64,000 nucleotides of DNA from Ascochyta rabiei (GCF_004011695.2 NC_082407.1:620001-684000), one strand, 5' to 3'; positions 34,389 to 46,187 are shown, counted from the stretch's first letter. Notes: generated by a model from the sequence alone, not told the origin. Numbers and translations are program-made.

Positions 34389-35528
34389 GAGACGGCACTC
34401 CTGAGACGAAAATCGCAATTGGCACGCTGAACACGGCGTTGCTTGCAAGAGGAGGCACACCACACAATGCTAGCGCAATGAGGAGCGAGTGTTGCTGGTC
34501 ACGGCCCGCCGTAGTGTCCAGCACCTGCATCACTCAGCCACAGCGCGACAGGTACTGATGAATGCTTGGCCACGAATGCTGGACCAAGTTGGGACTCGTT
34601 GAGTGAGGCTTGTTAAGCAGATTTGCAGACTGCCGATTTGTAGTTGTACCGCACAATACCCTCACGAATGCACACCACATACAACACTCTTCCTGTAGTC
34701 AATATAACACTCTTCCTGCAGTCAATATAACACTCTTCCTGCAGTCAATATAACACTCTTCCTGCAGTCAATATAACACTCTTCCTGCAGTCAATATAAC
34801 ACTCTTCCTGCAGTCAATATAACACTCTTCCTGCAGTCAATACGACACTTTTCCTTCAGTCAATACTCACTCTCGCATGATTGCAGCCGAGCTTTAACTC
34901 AACAAACGTCATGAATACCCATAAGAAACCATCCAACACGGCGCCATGAGTTCAAGACAATATTCAATAGTATTCACCACCATGTCAACACTTGCACAAA
35001 GAGGGATAGTGTTACGTGCACTCTTCTGGTGGACGTGCAGGGAGCTTGTATATGCTGATCAGACCAACGATAGTGTGTGGTCGTTCTTACCCTGAAGTGA
35101 TCTTGTCCAGCTAGCGCCTGCTCTTCGGCCTCACTTCTCATTCCGCCAGGCCACCACCTCCGCACGACACGTCAAATTCTGTGCCTCACCCAGCCTCCAT
35201 AAACACCAACAGACTCAACGCAGGAATCAATGCGACTCCAGAATAAAACTTTTCCTGCTGCCATGCCGTCCATGTTCCGAGAGTTGAATGAAGTGCCAGA
35301 TTCACACGCTCCTGTCTGCCAGCTCCATCTCAGATTAAGAACACAAAAAAACAGCCGTTAGCAAGACGAACCGAAAGATAGCGCGCTCAAAGGCCAATGC
35401 CGAAATCACGACAATGGCTGGCTTGAACCAGCATCGTCATGACCCTGATATCGCTTACGTCGACCTGGGAATCATCCACAGAACACAAATCGACTGTCGA
35501 ACATTCAACAGTACGCCACCAGGCCCAA
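34389..35528. other. Convergent intergenic region with 23-bp minisatellite
   Basis: About 1.1 kb between EMC6 and the C2H2 gene. Apart from the tandem array at 34682-34866 nothing is recognisable. Confidence 0.6.
34682..34866 (+). repeat. 23-bp minisatellite, 8 copies
   Basis: Eight head-to-tail copies of a 23-bp unit with core CACTCTTCCTGCAGTCAATA. Inner copies are identical and each carries a PstI site (CTGCAG); the first and last copies are diverged. It lies about 300 bp downstream of EMC6. Confidence 0.95.
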
Positions 35529-36510
35529 TCACCCCACCTCCTCATACTCGGAGCTTCCGGTCCTATCAGGCACTTCCGAAACATTGTGTCTCTTCCGTAG
35601 ATGCACTTTCAGACCGTCAGACCGAATGTACCGTTTGTCGCAACCTTGCAGTGGGCAACTGTACTTGGTCTTATCTTTTCCAGACCCAACACAGTTCTGA
35701 GACTTGAGATGCCGAGTCATGTTGCCGACAGCATGTACGCCGGTCAAAACAGTCCCACAGCCGTACGGACAAGGGACAGTACACTCGGCACCACTTCTTG
35801 TCGACCTTTCACCAGCCCCGTACTGTAGATTCGAAGAGCCTGGTCCGCGACGAGCGTCCCTTGGCCAAGTATGGGAAGAGCTGTATTCTGGGCCTGTGCC
35901 CATGTCTCTGCCCAACAACATCAGTATCCTCCACCGCGTTCGGACAATGCAACTCACGGTCTCGGCGCGACAAGCGGCAACGCCGGGCTCGTATATGTTA
36001 TTGGTGATACAGCTAGAGGAGACTGCATCACCCTCTGGGCGCCTGACCCAGCTGCACTCTGTTGAGCATTCGACCATCCTTGGGTTCTACAACTCATCAG
36101 CTACAGGCACCGATCCGCATCTTGAAACATGCGCATACATACTGGGAACCGTATTGATGATTATACTGAGCGGGCGTGTTGCTGTATACGCCTGGCTGGT
36201 ATACGCCCGCGAATCCGTATATTGAATGCGAAGCAGAATGCGCACCAATCAGGGCTGCCGTGCTCTGCGCGTACGGATTGTTTCGAGCGACAGAATTGCT
36301 GTAGGCCGAGTGGTGTGGATTACCACTTTCGCCGCTGTGGTACGGGTAACTCGAGTTACCAGTTTCCGGCTGTAGGTGCATCTGTCTGCCGCGGCTCGCA
36401 TAGGCATATTCATCTTGTAGGTAGGCCTCGCTGCTTTGCCCAGATTCCTGCTGAGGCCAGCTACCACTGTAGCTGCCGTTCGAGCTATTATAGCTCATGC
36501 TGTGAATCAC
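35529..36510 (-). CDS. C2H2 zinc-finger protein
   Basis: Probable DNA-binding regulator of 291 aa encoded by three exons: 36510-36143, 36086-35958 and 35907-35529. The first two exons encode a disordered Ser/Gln/Tyr/Asn-rich region (SYNSSNGSYSGSWPQQESGQ, then TQGWSNAQQSAAGSGAQ). Exon 3 carries two fingers near the C-terminus. The first is irregular: CPYGCGTVLTG, then NMTRHLKSQNC. The second is regular: CPLQGCDKRYIRSDGLKVHL followed by RKRH. The introns are 56 and 50 bp with GTATGT and GTGAGT donors and keep frame exactly, which supports the model. The surrounding region is gene-poor. No target or pathway can be named. Confidence 0.75.
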
Positions 36511-37295
36511 AAGGTCTGAGGGGCAATGCGGACGGTAGCGGCTAATTGATGTCGCAGCAACACGCTACGGCCTACAAATTACTCGAAGGTCTTGGAGTCG
36601 GGCCAAAATCTTCGAGACGCTACCAGAACACACAGCCGCCGAACGCAAGAGACGCAGTGCTGTATCAGGTCAACATGCCGTACGAACCTCGAAGTATGCG
36701 GCTCGTACACTTGCAAAACTGAGGACTTACTCAGTGCCCAAGCCCAGATGCAAAGATGGTATATCGAAAGCAAGTGGAAGCCTTGGTGGTCGATACTGGG
36801 TCTGTATGAAAGGGAAAGCTTTTGAGGCACAGCTCCAGGTTTGCCTGCGAACCTTCAGTGATCCAACGTTCGCGAATGACCACACCCGCATTCTGCTGTG
36901 CCCCCTCACAAAGCCAAGCGTATGGTGAGAGCCGAATTCGTTCTGCAACTCTCATCGCATTCCAAGTTTGAACATGAGAGCAGCGTTCGATGCAGAGTAT
37001 CCAAACGCCAAACTCGCCAATGGGATTCGGCATACGATACACTGTCGCACAACGTTCTCAAGCGTGGCACAAGCTTCATGCGGCCCCGTAACAAGCCCCT
37101 CATGCGGACTCGGGACGCCGCGGGATCTGGGCAATGCCGTTATGTCGAAGGAACGGTTTGCTACCGAGCGCCAAATGATATTGCAAGGCAATTACCACAA
37201 GAACCATCTTGTCAGTACCCAAGTGGCTTCCATTCTCATGCTTATCTCACAGCAAATTGAGGGAAGCGACTTTAAATGGCTTGAGCCTGAAAGCA

Positions 37296-37332
37296 AAATC
37301 CTACCATGTGCACCCATGTTTTGGTAGGATTT
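37296..37332. repeat. Perfect 11-bp hairpin
   Basis: AAATCCTACCA (37296-37306) pairs perfectly with TGGTAGGATTT (37322-37332) across a 15-nt loop. An outer TGAGCC/GGCTCA pair extends the symmetry. It could be a terminator-like or foldback structure; no adjacent gene makes its role clear. Confidence 0.6.
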
Positions 37333-39017
37333 CGGCTCACGGAGACTGCCTAGTCTATGCTAGCGGAGCCGCTGAGTAGCGTGGAATGGATGCAAAGACT
37401 GAAGCCCGCAATTTACAACCAGTTTCAACTCTGCGAATTGGCAGTATACTGACGACATCTCAGTGTATGCATAGATTTTCAACCTACAGGATCCCTGTCG
37501 TCTGTCGAGATACGAGGCATCTAGTGGTATGCACCAACAGCCACGGGATTTGATGGCTGTCCTGCACTCAATCGCCATCTGTTGCCATGCTCCACCCTGT
37601 ACCAAGGCCGCCCTCGCGCTCATCCATACTCCGCGGACTTTATCTGTTCAAGAGGGATGGACCAATCAATGGCGGGCGCTATATATCCGTCAAATGGATG
37701 TCTACGTCTCTACTTACATTGCCGAACATTCCTTTCGGCCCGTCACTCTCAAGACAGGGCCAGCGGTATCTCGTACCGATCCAAGGGTTTTTCCTGCTCT
37801 TTTCCCGAGGTGGTTTTGGGGTGGCAGCAGGAGCAGCCCCTTGCACAGCGGTTATGTACGTTCAGCGCTTAGTGCGGCGCAGTTGGCATGCGCCAAAACC
37901 TCAAAGAAGCCCTGAAGACGACCCGCCCTCGACGCGCCACAAGCCAAAGGGTTACCCTGAGTATCCACAAAATTCTCGTTGTAAGGGGCCCCGACACTTG
38001 CGGAAGATGGTGCATGTATGCGATATCAGTACGTTCTGTCCTTGCTTTCTCCATCTGCGTATCGAGAAGCAAAAGTCTTCCTAACTTTGAGCCCCTTTGA
38101 GCCACATCTATCGGATCAGGCAACATACAGGAGGTGCCAACAGAAACCCTTGTCAATTTCGCCCTCACCTGACCTCTACGAATGAGGGCGGACAGTCTTT
38201 TGCTAGCAAGTACCCTGTACCCATCGATTCGATATGTCATAGAGAAAAATGATTCTATCTCTTTGGGTAAATCGTTCCGATCAGAAGAGTTACGAATGCT
38301 GAACGATCGACGTGGTGGAAGTGGTGTCACCAAATCGCGTCACTTGCGAAGGCACGAGCATTGCTGCCCCTGCACGGTCTTCCAAGCGTATGTCAATACC
38401 TTCAACTTGCGCTGTGTCACTCTGCTTCGAGCATATACATACTCGATATATTTTCACATATCAGTACTATTGGTTATGTCTTGCTTGGCAACAACGAACG
38501 CACAACACAGCATCCAATGAACCGAGAGTGGAAAAAGCGGTGAGCTATTTCCTGACTGTCTCTCACGTATGCACGAGTACTTTGTCCACCCCCCACGAAG
38601 CCGTGATGTCGCAATGTCCAACTTCACCGGTTTCTCACCCACAGCGATCCGGTCGGAGCAGCAAAGCTCCCAGCCCACAGATCCAGCGGTGAAACTGCCT
38701 ATGATCAAGCTATCGACTTCCAAAGTCGGACGCAGCCACAGTAGCCCCACGACACCTTCCGTATCTGCAGCACCGCGCATACGGGAGCAAACAGCCTCGT
38801 GGACACTCTTAGCCTTACAGCGCCTCAAGTCTAGACCGTGCACCTCCACAAGATCTCGACTTCGGTCCTACCGTGATCATCGACCGTCGTCTGCGTCTGC
38901 GTCTCAGCCACAGTTCAGCGGCTCCATCTCCGCTTGATCACCGCAGCTGTCAGGGTCAGATCGTGCACTACGCCTGTAACCACCGCTAACCACCCACTCA
39001 TCCTTGCTCGTCGTGGC

Positions 39018-39108
39018 TCGCCTCGCACTCGCTGGCTCTTCGTGCCTAGTCTGTCCGTGTGCAACACAACACCGCTAGTGTTTATCTCTAGGAAAACACC
39101 GCTGCTAG
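39018..39108 (-). repeat. Left arm of inverted repeat cluster
   Basis: The reverse complement of this stretch matches 39531-39623 along most of its length. A core of about 35 bp, containing TTGCACACGGACAGACTAGG in that orientation, is identical to 39349-39384. It forms an inverted repeat with both right-hand copies. Confidence 0.8.
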
Positions 39109-39345
39109 CTGCAAAGGCTGCTTGAGTGTAGGCATGTACTCTCTAACGGGGCGTCGGTAGAGGTAGGTATCAAAGACGGTTACATGTACAAGAACAACAG
39201 GCACGACAGCCCAACCTTCTCTATCTACTAAAGAAACGTTAACACCGCCTTGCCGATTCCCCGCAGAAAGCCAGAGTTCGAAACAAGAGACACGCAAAGC
39301 AGCCCCTGATTGGCGGCGGACATGCTTCCCCGGCAGCAAATATCC

Positions 39346-39740
39346 GCGCTGTTGTGTTGCACACGGACAGACTAGGCACGAAGAGCTAGCAAGTAGTAAA
39401 AGCGCTGTAATTACATACAGGTTATGATAAACAAGAACTAGGAAGTAGGCTAGTAGTTGCTTGCTATTACCAATATCTCCACAGACAGATAGAAGGAGTT
39501 TAAAGTAAAACAAAACACAGCAGCCCTTACCTAGCAGCAGTGTTTTCGCTCTAGATAAATACTAGCGGTGTTGTGTTGCATATAGACAGACCAGGCACAA
39601 AGAGCTAGCAGATGCGAGGCGAGGCGACGTAGTCGCGAGCCACGATAAATAACAACTATGAAGTAGGCTCGCAGTCGCTTGCTAGTACACGTGTCTCTGC
39701 AGACTAACAGTACGAGTCTAAACCAAGACACGATTGAGGC
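39346..39740 (+). repeat. Two diverged direct copies, right arms of the repeat cluster
   Basis: Copy A (from 39346) and copy B (from about 39531) share roughly 185 bp in the same orientation, both opposite to 39018-39108. Copy B differs from the left arm mostly by C-to-T and G-to-A changes. This may be the remains of a nested foldback or MITE-like element. Target-site duplications were not resolved. Confidence 0.65.
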
Positions 39741-39975
39741 ACGGCTTTTGTAGCTTAGGAAGCGTGCGGTGTAAACTTCTGGCTGGGACCGTATGTTTAC
39801 GAGTTTAGCTAGGCTCAAATACATACGATTAATTAGACGAGCGCTAGGAGCTAGTGAAATAAGGTACAGGTGGAGTGAACGCTAATGTGCACGTGTAGAT
39901 CACCACAGTTGGTTTGGAGGTGCATGCTGTTGAAACCTGGTTTGTGCTTCCTTTCCCCTTCAATGCTGATTAAAC

Positions 39976-40645
39976 TCAATCGATGTAGTTGAAGACAAAG
40001 TTCACTCGATGATTCCTGTCGACGAGTGTTTTCAACCACTTTGGTGTGTTTTCAATCCCCCCCACACGCAATTCCACCTCAACCCTGACGACGCGCTCGA
40101 AACTACAAAGTATCGAATACGTGCTCGAGATCTCAAGTTTCAACTTGTGAAGGTAGCGCTCTTCGTTGACATCTTCATTTCCTACTAGCCACGATGCCTT
40201 AAAAGCCCAAACAGCACCCATCTGCGCCGGCATTCTTGCTGTCCACCGCTTTACAGTTTCCCAGCCGTCGCAGCGGAACACATTGAGCGAAAGCGGCAGC
40301 AACCGCAGCGTAGATCTGGCGACGTGCTCGGCGCATTCCCAGCACATGGTAGTCATCATCGTTGTTTGGGGGATCGTAGAGGGGTCGGCATCATCCGGTG
40401 AGGCCGCCGCGGAGTGCGAACTCCCATCCACCGAGGACGTGTGTAAAGATGAGGTTTCGCAGCCCTGGTGGTAAAGGGAGTAGAGGCAACTCCGTAGCGT
40501 TGCGCTCGTACCTTCCTGGCGTTAGTGAGGTCTTGTGTACGGGGGTTTGTGCCGCGTGGACGTACGTCGCTCTCGTGTGGGACCTGCGCGGCGTCGGATC
40601 GAGCATGCCGGTGTCTCGTTCGTATGCTATTTTTACGTCGGCCAT
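39976..40645 (-). pseudogene. Disrupted 2EXR/F-box-like gene
   Basis: The ATG at 40645 opens a frame with ELPLLPLPPGLRNLIFTHVLGG, the conserved start of 2EXR-type (F-box-like) proteins that are expanded in Pleosporales. It hits a TGA at 40391-40393. Beyond the stop, the same frame still reads YHVLGMRRARRQIYA, expected in the family. Similarity then switches frame near 40305 to LRLLPLSLNVFRCDGWETVK and continues open to 39976. One stop and one frameshift therefore separate conserved pieces. A short unrecognised intron could explain part of this, but no donor/acceptor pair retains both conserved segments. Confidence 0.6.
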
Positions 40646-41319
40646 TTTGCGCTGCAGTGGTAAGGAGGGAGAAAGTATGGTGGCACACAGTGTTGAAGTG
40701 AAAAACTTTGGCGGTGAGTGAGCGGACGAGAGAAGCAAGCGCGCAGGACAAGCACGGTAAACAGCGTACTCTCTCAAGTTTTATCTGCCTTCATCTTATG
40801 TATGTGAGCTGCAAGGGTGCCAAATCGTGGGAGTATTTTGAACCTTACTTCCCTTGCTGACAACCTTGTATGCCGGTGGCATCGATATCAACGTACAAGG
40901 TTTATTGGAAGAAGGTGGACGAAAAAGGTAACTTTGGTATTATGATGAGATGTTTCAAAACTTCCCACATGGTGACGAGTCAGGGTTTGTAGCCCAAGAG
41001 CGTCATATTACGCGCAAGTATGGAGAGCTTTCCGTGGAATCGATGCCAAAAGCTGTGAGCATAGCAACAAAGCAGACAATCGACAAAACCAAGATGTGGT
41101 GAGCCTACCGCAGTTTAAAAGCGTTTAGAAAACAACTACCATGACTCGTCCGGATGAACCGCAGGATTGCGCCCATCAATCTGACTGACGAGCAACAGCT
41201 GATAAGAATCCAATCCGGGGAAGTGCGATGTGAAGTGCTACCCCTTCGTGACATTGAAGAGAGAGAAGCGAACTGCACTCACTCAACTCATCGCGCGCAT
41301 GCCGGAGCCCATGATAAAC
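40646..41319. other. Intergenic region, nothing recognised
   Basis: This 674-bp spacer lies between two minus-strand 2EXR-like loci and is moderately AT-rich. No coding or repeat structure is seen. Confidence 0.55.
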
Positions 41320-42144
41320 TCAGTATGACTTGCTGTGCCAAGCAACGGTGACGTGGTGGCCCTCCTTCTCCTTGACCTCTGCGATAATCTTGGCCCTTGC
41401 ATCGTTCCACCTTTCGAAAGCACTCTTTTGCCTGTTCTCCGGTACACGTTTAATCTCTCCGTATTCACAGAACAGCGTCCAATTGTCGATACCGATCCGT
41501 CGGATATTCGGGAACTTTTGTCGGAAGCTTCTACGGAAGCCACTGCGGTATAGCCGTGTGTACACGCGGGGGATATCGAGGGATGCAATGAGACGTCTTT
41601 GACCGAAGCACCGGTTCTTGATCCACCGATCGAACGCGCCCATACTGAGGAAGGTGAACGTGTTAAGAAGGTAGACGTGATGCGATGACTCGACGTACAC
41701 CTGCCGGCAGACCTTGGGAAGCTGGAACGTATGGCGAACGAATCCTGGAGAAACCAGAGCTTCTGAGTGAAGTGTGCGAATTTCGTATCCATCGCTGACA
41801 ACCTCCTCGCGGCTGAGATTCTGGATGCTGATCTCATGCTCCCCGAGAGCGTATCTCCAGATCTTGTCGCGTATCTCTCCTGGAAGACGTAGAAGTGGGG
41901 ACTCTATTGAGTTGCGTTCAGCGCTAAATGTGTTAGCTTGTGACGACTAGCTCTTATACATGTATTCAACTCACATGCGCATGAGTTCAGAACGCGCGGC
42001 AACGAAAGTGTTCAGCAAACCATCCTTGCGCCTGAGTCCACGAACATACTTGTGATGCTTTCTCTTGGAAACTCTCCCGTTGGAAACAGAGCTGGCTTGT
42101 AACCGCGGTTTCCGGACTTGATCTAATGATTTCTGCGTAGCCAT
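41320..42144 (-). CDS. 2EXR/F-box-like domain protein
   Basis: Two exons, 42144-41975 and 41923-41320, give 257 aa. The 51-bp intron (GTGAGT...TTTAG) joins LMR to IAERNSIESPLLRLPGEIRD. The core then reads KIWRYALGEHEIS, FQLPKVCRQVYVESSHHVYL, LNTFTFLSMGAFDRWIKNR and QRRLIASLDIPR, the classic order of this family (leucine-rich F-box-like helix, VCRQ-Y motif, then the QRR segment). Family members are numerous in Dothideomycetes and mostly of unknown function; some may recruit SCF complexes. The N-terminus is basic (RVSKRKHHKYVRGLRRK). An in-frame ATG at 42213 would add a hydrophobic leader, so the start is uncertain. Confidence 0.8.
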
Positions 42145-45136
42145 GTCTGCGAATGACCGTGTTGTGAAACTTGTAACGAACGGATTGAGAAACAGAGGAC
42201 TGAAATTGAGCATATATAATCGTAAAGATGATGTAGAATCCAGTACCTTTGCAGGCACCTGTTGTTAAGGGTTATGAGGGATGAAAGTGACGAGGAGGAT
42301 GAAAGAGATAATGCCCATACGAAAGCGACCGTACGATAAATTTCAACTCAGCAGTCATTCAAGAGTACATTAAGTGAACGGTGAAAGCATCGAATCTCTT
42401 TCTCTGGTGGTGCAAAGCAAACTTCATCGTGAACAGTCACAGACATCAGAGAGCACACTTTCCGAGACTGATTCCGGATTCGTCTCAGCCTACACGACAT
42501 CTTCATGCGCGAGAATTTAACCAAGTGAGAAAATTGAAGGCCGTGGGTATTACGACTCTGGCGGCAATGCTCTATTGTGGTGGTGGTGACGAGGTGTGGT
42601 GGTGCACGGAGTGAGGAGGAAGGAAGGCGCGCTAGCCTGATAGGTCATAGCCGAAAGTCGCGTATTCAGGTCTACTTGACTTTACAGTGTCATATCTCGT
42701 ACCGACATAGCACAGATAAACGGATGTGCTATCACCCAACACCGTGCATTCGGCCCTTGAGATCGTTGCCTCTTATTAAAGCCGCCGTCTCCATGCCTCG
42801 TATTTCGCTCTGACGCTCATCGCCAACGCTCATCTTGGCTGCGTTGACTGTGGAATAATCAGCTGCGACCTACGTAGCCAGTAGAAGACCTTGGTATGGA
42901 GAGAAGATATGCTTGCGGACTGATCTCACTCGAACCCTGTATTCGCAACCAAAGAGCCTCGAGGATGCAGTGCGGACGTCATATCAAACACGCTGAGATA
43001 TATGAAAGGGATCAGTAAACAGTCGACTTCCAGAACGATGTTTGAGATGCTGTTCCATAGCTCACCCAGGAGGCCGGGTCATAGAGAGTGTTCTTAGTCC
43101 AAGACAACCCTGTCAAGGTCGGTCAAGTTAGGGAAGTAACGAGTAGTGACATGCAGGTTTTGCGTTGAATAAGAGCATGCTTGTGTCGACAGCGGCTTTT
43201 CTACGCACCTATACATATAACACATCATCGGTGATCAGCATGTTCACATCTTCGTTGCCGATAAAAGCTGCCGATCAGGCTGAGCTACTACTTAGTAATA
43301 TGTCCGAGAGAGGGGACGTTGACTGACTTTGGCTCGGAGAACAGTTCAACACTGGATGCCCTAATTGAGTTGAATTAAAAGACCAGATTTGGTACCCAAA
43401 AGCGAGCAGAGTTTAACAGTTCGTATCCGTAAGACCTAATGCAGGTACCGATACGGGCTGATGGCCAGGACGCGCGGCTGAGCCGGACCACCATCACTTG
43501 CACCTCACCTCAATAGCCTAACGATAAAATACTAAAGGGGATTTCAAATAAAAGCTTCATGCGCCATCGTAACGCTCAGAGGGAAGACAATATCTATATC
43601 GTCTAGCCCTGCGTGTCGTGCAGAATATGTGCATGCGCCTGAAGAGTCGCGTGGAACCGACACAGCTCTATCAACACCTCGCTTTCCCATTCGGTTCGAA
43701 CAACAAGATGCGAGAGCCCAGCACTCTTTTGCTGCTTTTGTTTCGCACGGCCTACCTCTACATCATGATCATATACTCCGCATGCGCAGCTCTGGGTTTC
43801 AGCGGGGCTTTGATCGGCCTTGCAGCGACAGCAATAGTGGCAGTTGGATCGGAGATAGCGTTTCTTTACGGTGAAAGAGATTGGACAGATAATGGGAAAG
43901 AGTCCCGATACATGGTGTGACTACTCTTGTGGCCATCAATGAAAAGGCCGCCCCATCAGCTTGGCCCCCGTCACCTGCTGTACAAGCATTCTTCCAAGTT
44001 GTATGTTCCCTTCGGAATAGTTACGGGAGATCATCTTCAATCATCAAAGCTCTGACTTACCAGTCTGTTACCCCATACACATTCAGATCGCTCATTCAAC
44101 CTCCTCATGGTTACACACCCACGGCTCGACACTCCTTCCCCGACGGATGACTAGTTGCAACGTGCAAACATTGCACGCGAAAGCCTTATTTAGACACGCA
44201 TAACGCACTCCCCGCTTAGCAAGCGTCGTATCCAGAATGGCTCTAGCTTGCTCGATCGCAACACTCTCCCATAGCGAGTGAGAGATCCTTGCGAAAAGAT
44301 ACGAACTAGAGATGATAAAGAGCGGGTCAAGGAACTGTCTGGTCATGGTCCAATTGAAGACGCTGAAAGCTGAGATGTGCATCTAGTTGTTGTATGGAAG
44401 TGGCGCTGGGATTGTGCGGAGCCGAGCAAGGTGTGGACTGGGTCGTGACTGCGGTGCGTTGGTGTTTGGGCGCCCAACTTGTAGATGTCAGTAACACGTC
44501 ATAATGGAGGTGTTCTGCACATCAGAAAACCCACTGAGCAAGTCAATTGTCATATTGAGGAATGGCATATTTGTGTATTGAAGCTACTGAGCGGGTTGTG
44601 AAAAAATCTCTATTGAGAGGTCTTGACGAATAAGCCGAAGTGAAAGAAAATAATACTACCAAGAAATGGCGTAAGACAAGTAGAAAAAAGCGCAAACCCG
44701 CCAAGACTGGGGCAGTGGTGCGGTGTAACTAAGCGCGGCTGTGCCACAAGTTGGATAAGGGTAGAAGCAGCTCGGACTTGTGTTGCCTTCTGTCACTCAT
44801 TGAACTTTCTTATCATAGCGCCAAGAAGGGCTTCCTGCTCGAGTGCTCACCTTTTCTGTTTGGCAAGTGCCCACTAGATCCAGCACTAATGCTGCACTTA
44901 CGCACTCACTGTGAGGTTGTGCTTCACTCAGGTCAAACAGACATGGAACTACGTACGTATCATAAAACCGGCATTAGAATGATACACTGCGTATTGGTTC
45001 CAAGCATACGTCTCGTTATATAATAATCAGAACTCGCCCTTTCTACTGGACGGCTGGTATGACATTCGAAGATTCCCTCTCATGGTGCACTAGGGACACA
45101 ACTGGAGTCGATGACGACGCGGAGTCTGAGTAACTC
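42145..45136. other. Gene-poor accessory region
   Basis: Three kilobases without a recognisable family. A hydrophobic plus-strand reading frame (from the ATG at 43627 to 43920, with ALGFSGALIGLAATAIVAVG) and a minus-strand orphan frame at 44092-44382 are the only coding candidates. Confidence 0.5.
44092..44382 (-). CDS. Possible orphan protein, 96 aa
   Basis: An ATG-initiated frame with a balanced amino-acid composition: FNWTMTRQFLDPLFIISSSY, SHSLWESVAIEQARAILDTT and a Cys pair in FACNVCTLQL. I do not recognise a family, and nearby splice sites were not resolved. It may be a real short gene, an exon of a larger one, or chance. Confidence 0.25.
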   Translation of the reverse strand: MHISAFSVFNWTMTRQFLDPLFIISSSYLFARISHSLWESVAIEQARAILDTTLAKRGVRYACLNKAFACNVCTLQLVIRRGRSVEPWVCNHEEVE

Positions 45137-45469
45137 ACTAGTTTCTGCGTTGCTGTAGGACGACTGTTCATGATGTTGCAGCGACTTAACGTAATCTCTG
45201 GTTTCATCACTCTCCTTGTATCAATCATGATATTTGCGATAACTAGCAGAACGTTTGAGGTAGCTGCGGCAAGTGCAGCGTATGCAGTTGTTCTCACGGT
45301 TTCTAAACAGGTCGACAGCACGAAAAGTGAGTTAAACCCTAATTCCATTCTTTTCGACTTACTGGGCAGACTAGATAGCGGCAGTGGTGGTATAATGCGT
45401 AGAAAAACGGGCAAGGTGTTCCATATAAGAGAAATTTGTCATGCCCAGCTATGTGTTTCATCCAGGTAG
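45137..45469 (+). pseudogene. Relic of a DUF6594-type membrane protein (C-terminal part)
   Basis: The frame reads FCVAVGRLFMML, FITLLVSIMIFAITSRTFEV and AAASAAYAVVLTVSKQV. This is the order of the C-terminal membrane segments of fungal DUF6594 proteins, where a TAAYAAVLVVF-like motif ends the domain. An in-frame stop lies just upstream at the 5' end and no N-terminal part of the family was found nearby. It looks like a truncated remnant. An exon of a spliced gene remains possible. Confidence 0.5.
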
Positions 45470-45782
45470 TTTGGGTATACTCACTGAAGCTGATACCATT
45501 TTACATGAAAGTCAAATGTGAATCACATTCAATACCCGTTGTCCGGATCTCGTGATCCGCACTCCTTACATCGCTCCGTGTAGCTAGAAAGACAAAGTTA
45601 GTTCTGACATGGCGTCATGGAAAGAAGTTCGTCTGCTTACGGGTCTCAGTAGAGAGCACAAGAATGCTCGTACGAATAGTAAGCCGGTAAGTGTATAAGT
45701 GCGGTCGACACGCGTTAGATAGAATTGATAGACGTAGTGTTCCAATTTGGATTGTCGTAGCGTGAAGTCCAGCTATCGGTGG

Positions 45783-46187
45783 TTATTCGTCTATCCGGCG
45801 TGCGTCTACCATTGTAGATTTGGTATGCAGATCCGCTATCGGCTGTGGCTGTTGTGCTTGAAGTGGGTACTGAAAGTTTGAGGGTGGCGGGTGCGAATAA
45901 TGCTGTATTTGGATACCTCCGTGAGAAGGCCAACCATGTTGAACCATAGTCGGCGATGCGTGTTGTGACACTGGTGGTGATTGATATTGTGAAACTGGGG
46001 GAGATGGACGTTGCATTGCCCCCAGTGGCGAGCTGTGTAGAGGTAGAGCTTGCCCCGGCCATTGATAGCTTAATGGTCCTTGTTGAGCCTGCTGTAAGTC
46101 GGAAGGGTGCCTTTGGTAGTATGCCAAGTTTTCGCCATGGCGCTGATTGCCTTGTTGGGACGAGGCAGACGTGTATGGTGACATATT
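45783..46187 (-). CDS. Possible Gln/Ser/Pro-rich protein or exon
   Basis: From the ATG at 46187 the frame encodes MSPYTSASSQQGNQRHG, YYQRHPSDLQQAQQG and repeated SPPVSQY/SPPVSQH, a disordered composition like the N-terminus of the C2H2 protein at 36.5 kb. Downstream on the same strand, a CTTTCTAG acceptor near 45582 precedes YTERCKECGSRD, which could be a final exon with a Cys pair. The splice path between them is unresolved, so only the first part is marked. Confidence 0.35.
   Translation of the reverse strand, partial: NMSPYTSASSQQGNQRHGENLAYYQRHPSDLQQAQQGPLSYQWPGQALPLHSSPLGAMQRPSPPVSQYQSPPVSQHASPTMVQHGWPSHGGIQIQHYSHPPPSNFQYPLQAQQPQPIADLHTKSTMVDARRIDE

Larger units (their letters stand above)
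36511..39975. other. Gene-poor accessory region
   Basis: Almost 3.5 kb with only short overlapping reading frames. It holds a hairpin at 37.3 kb and the inverted/direct repeat cluster at 39.0-39.7 kb. No complete gene or transposase was recognised. A 154-aa minus-strand frame at 37869-38333 is open but resembles nothing known to me. Confidence 0.5.

Noticed and set aside
40391..40474. An intron removing the stop in the 2EXR-like gene
   Set aside because: Available GT/AG pairs either remove the conserved VCRQ-Y-like segment or leave the frame change unresolved.
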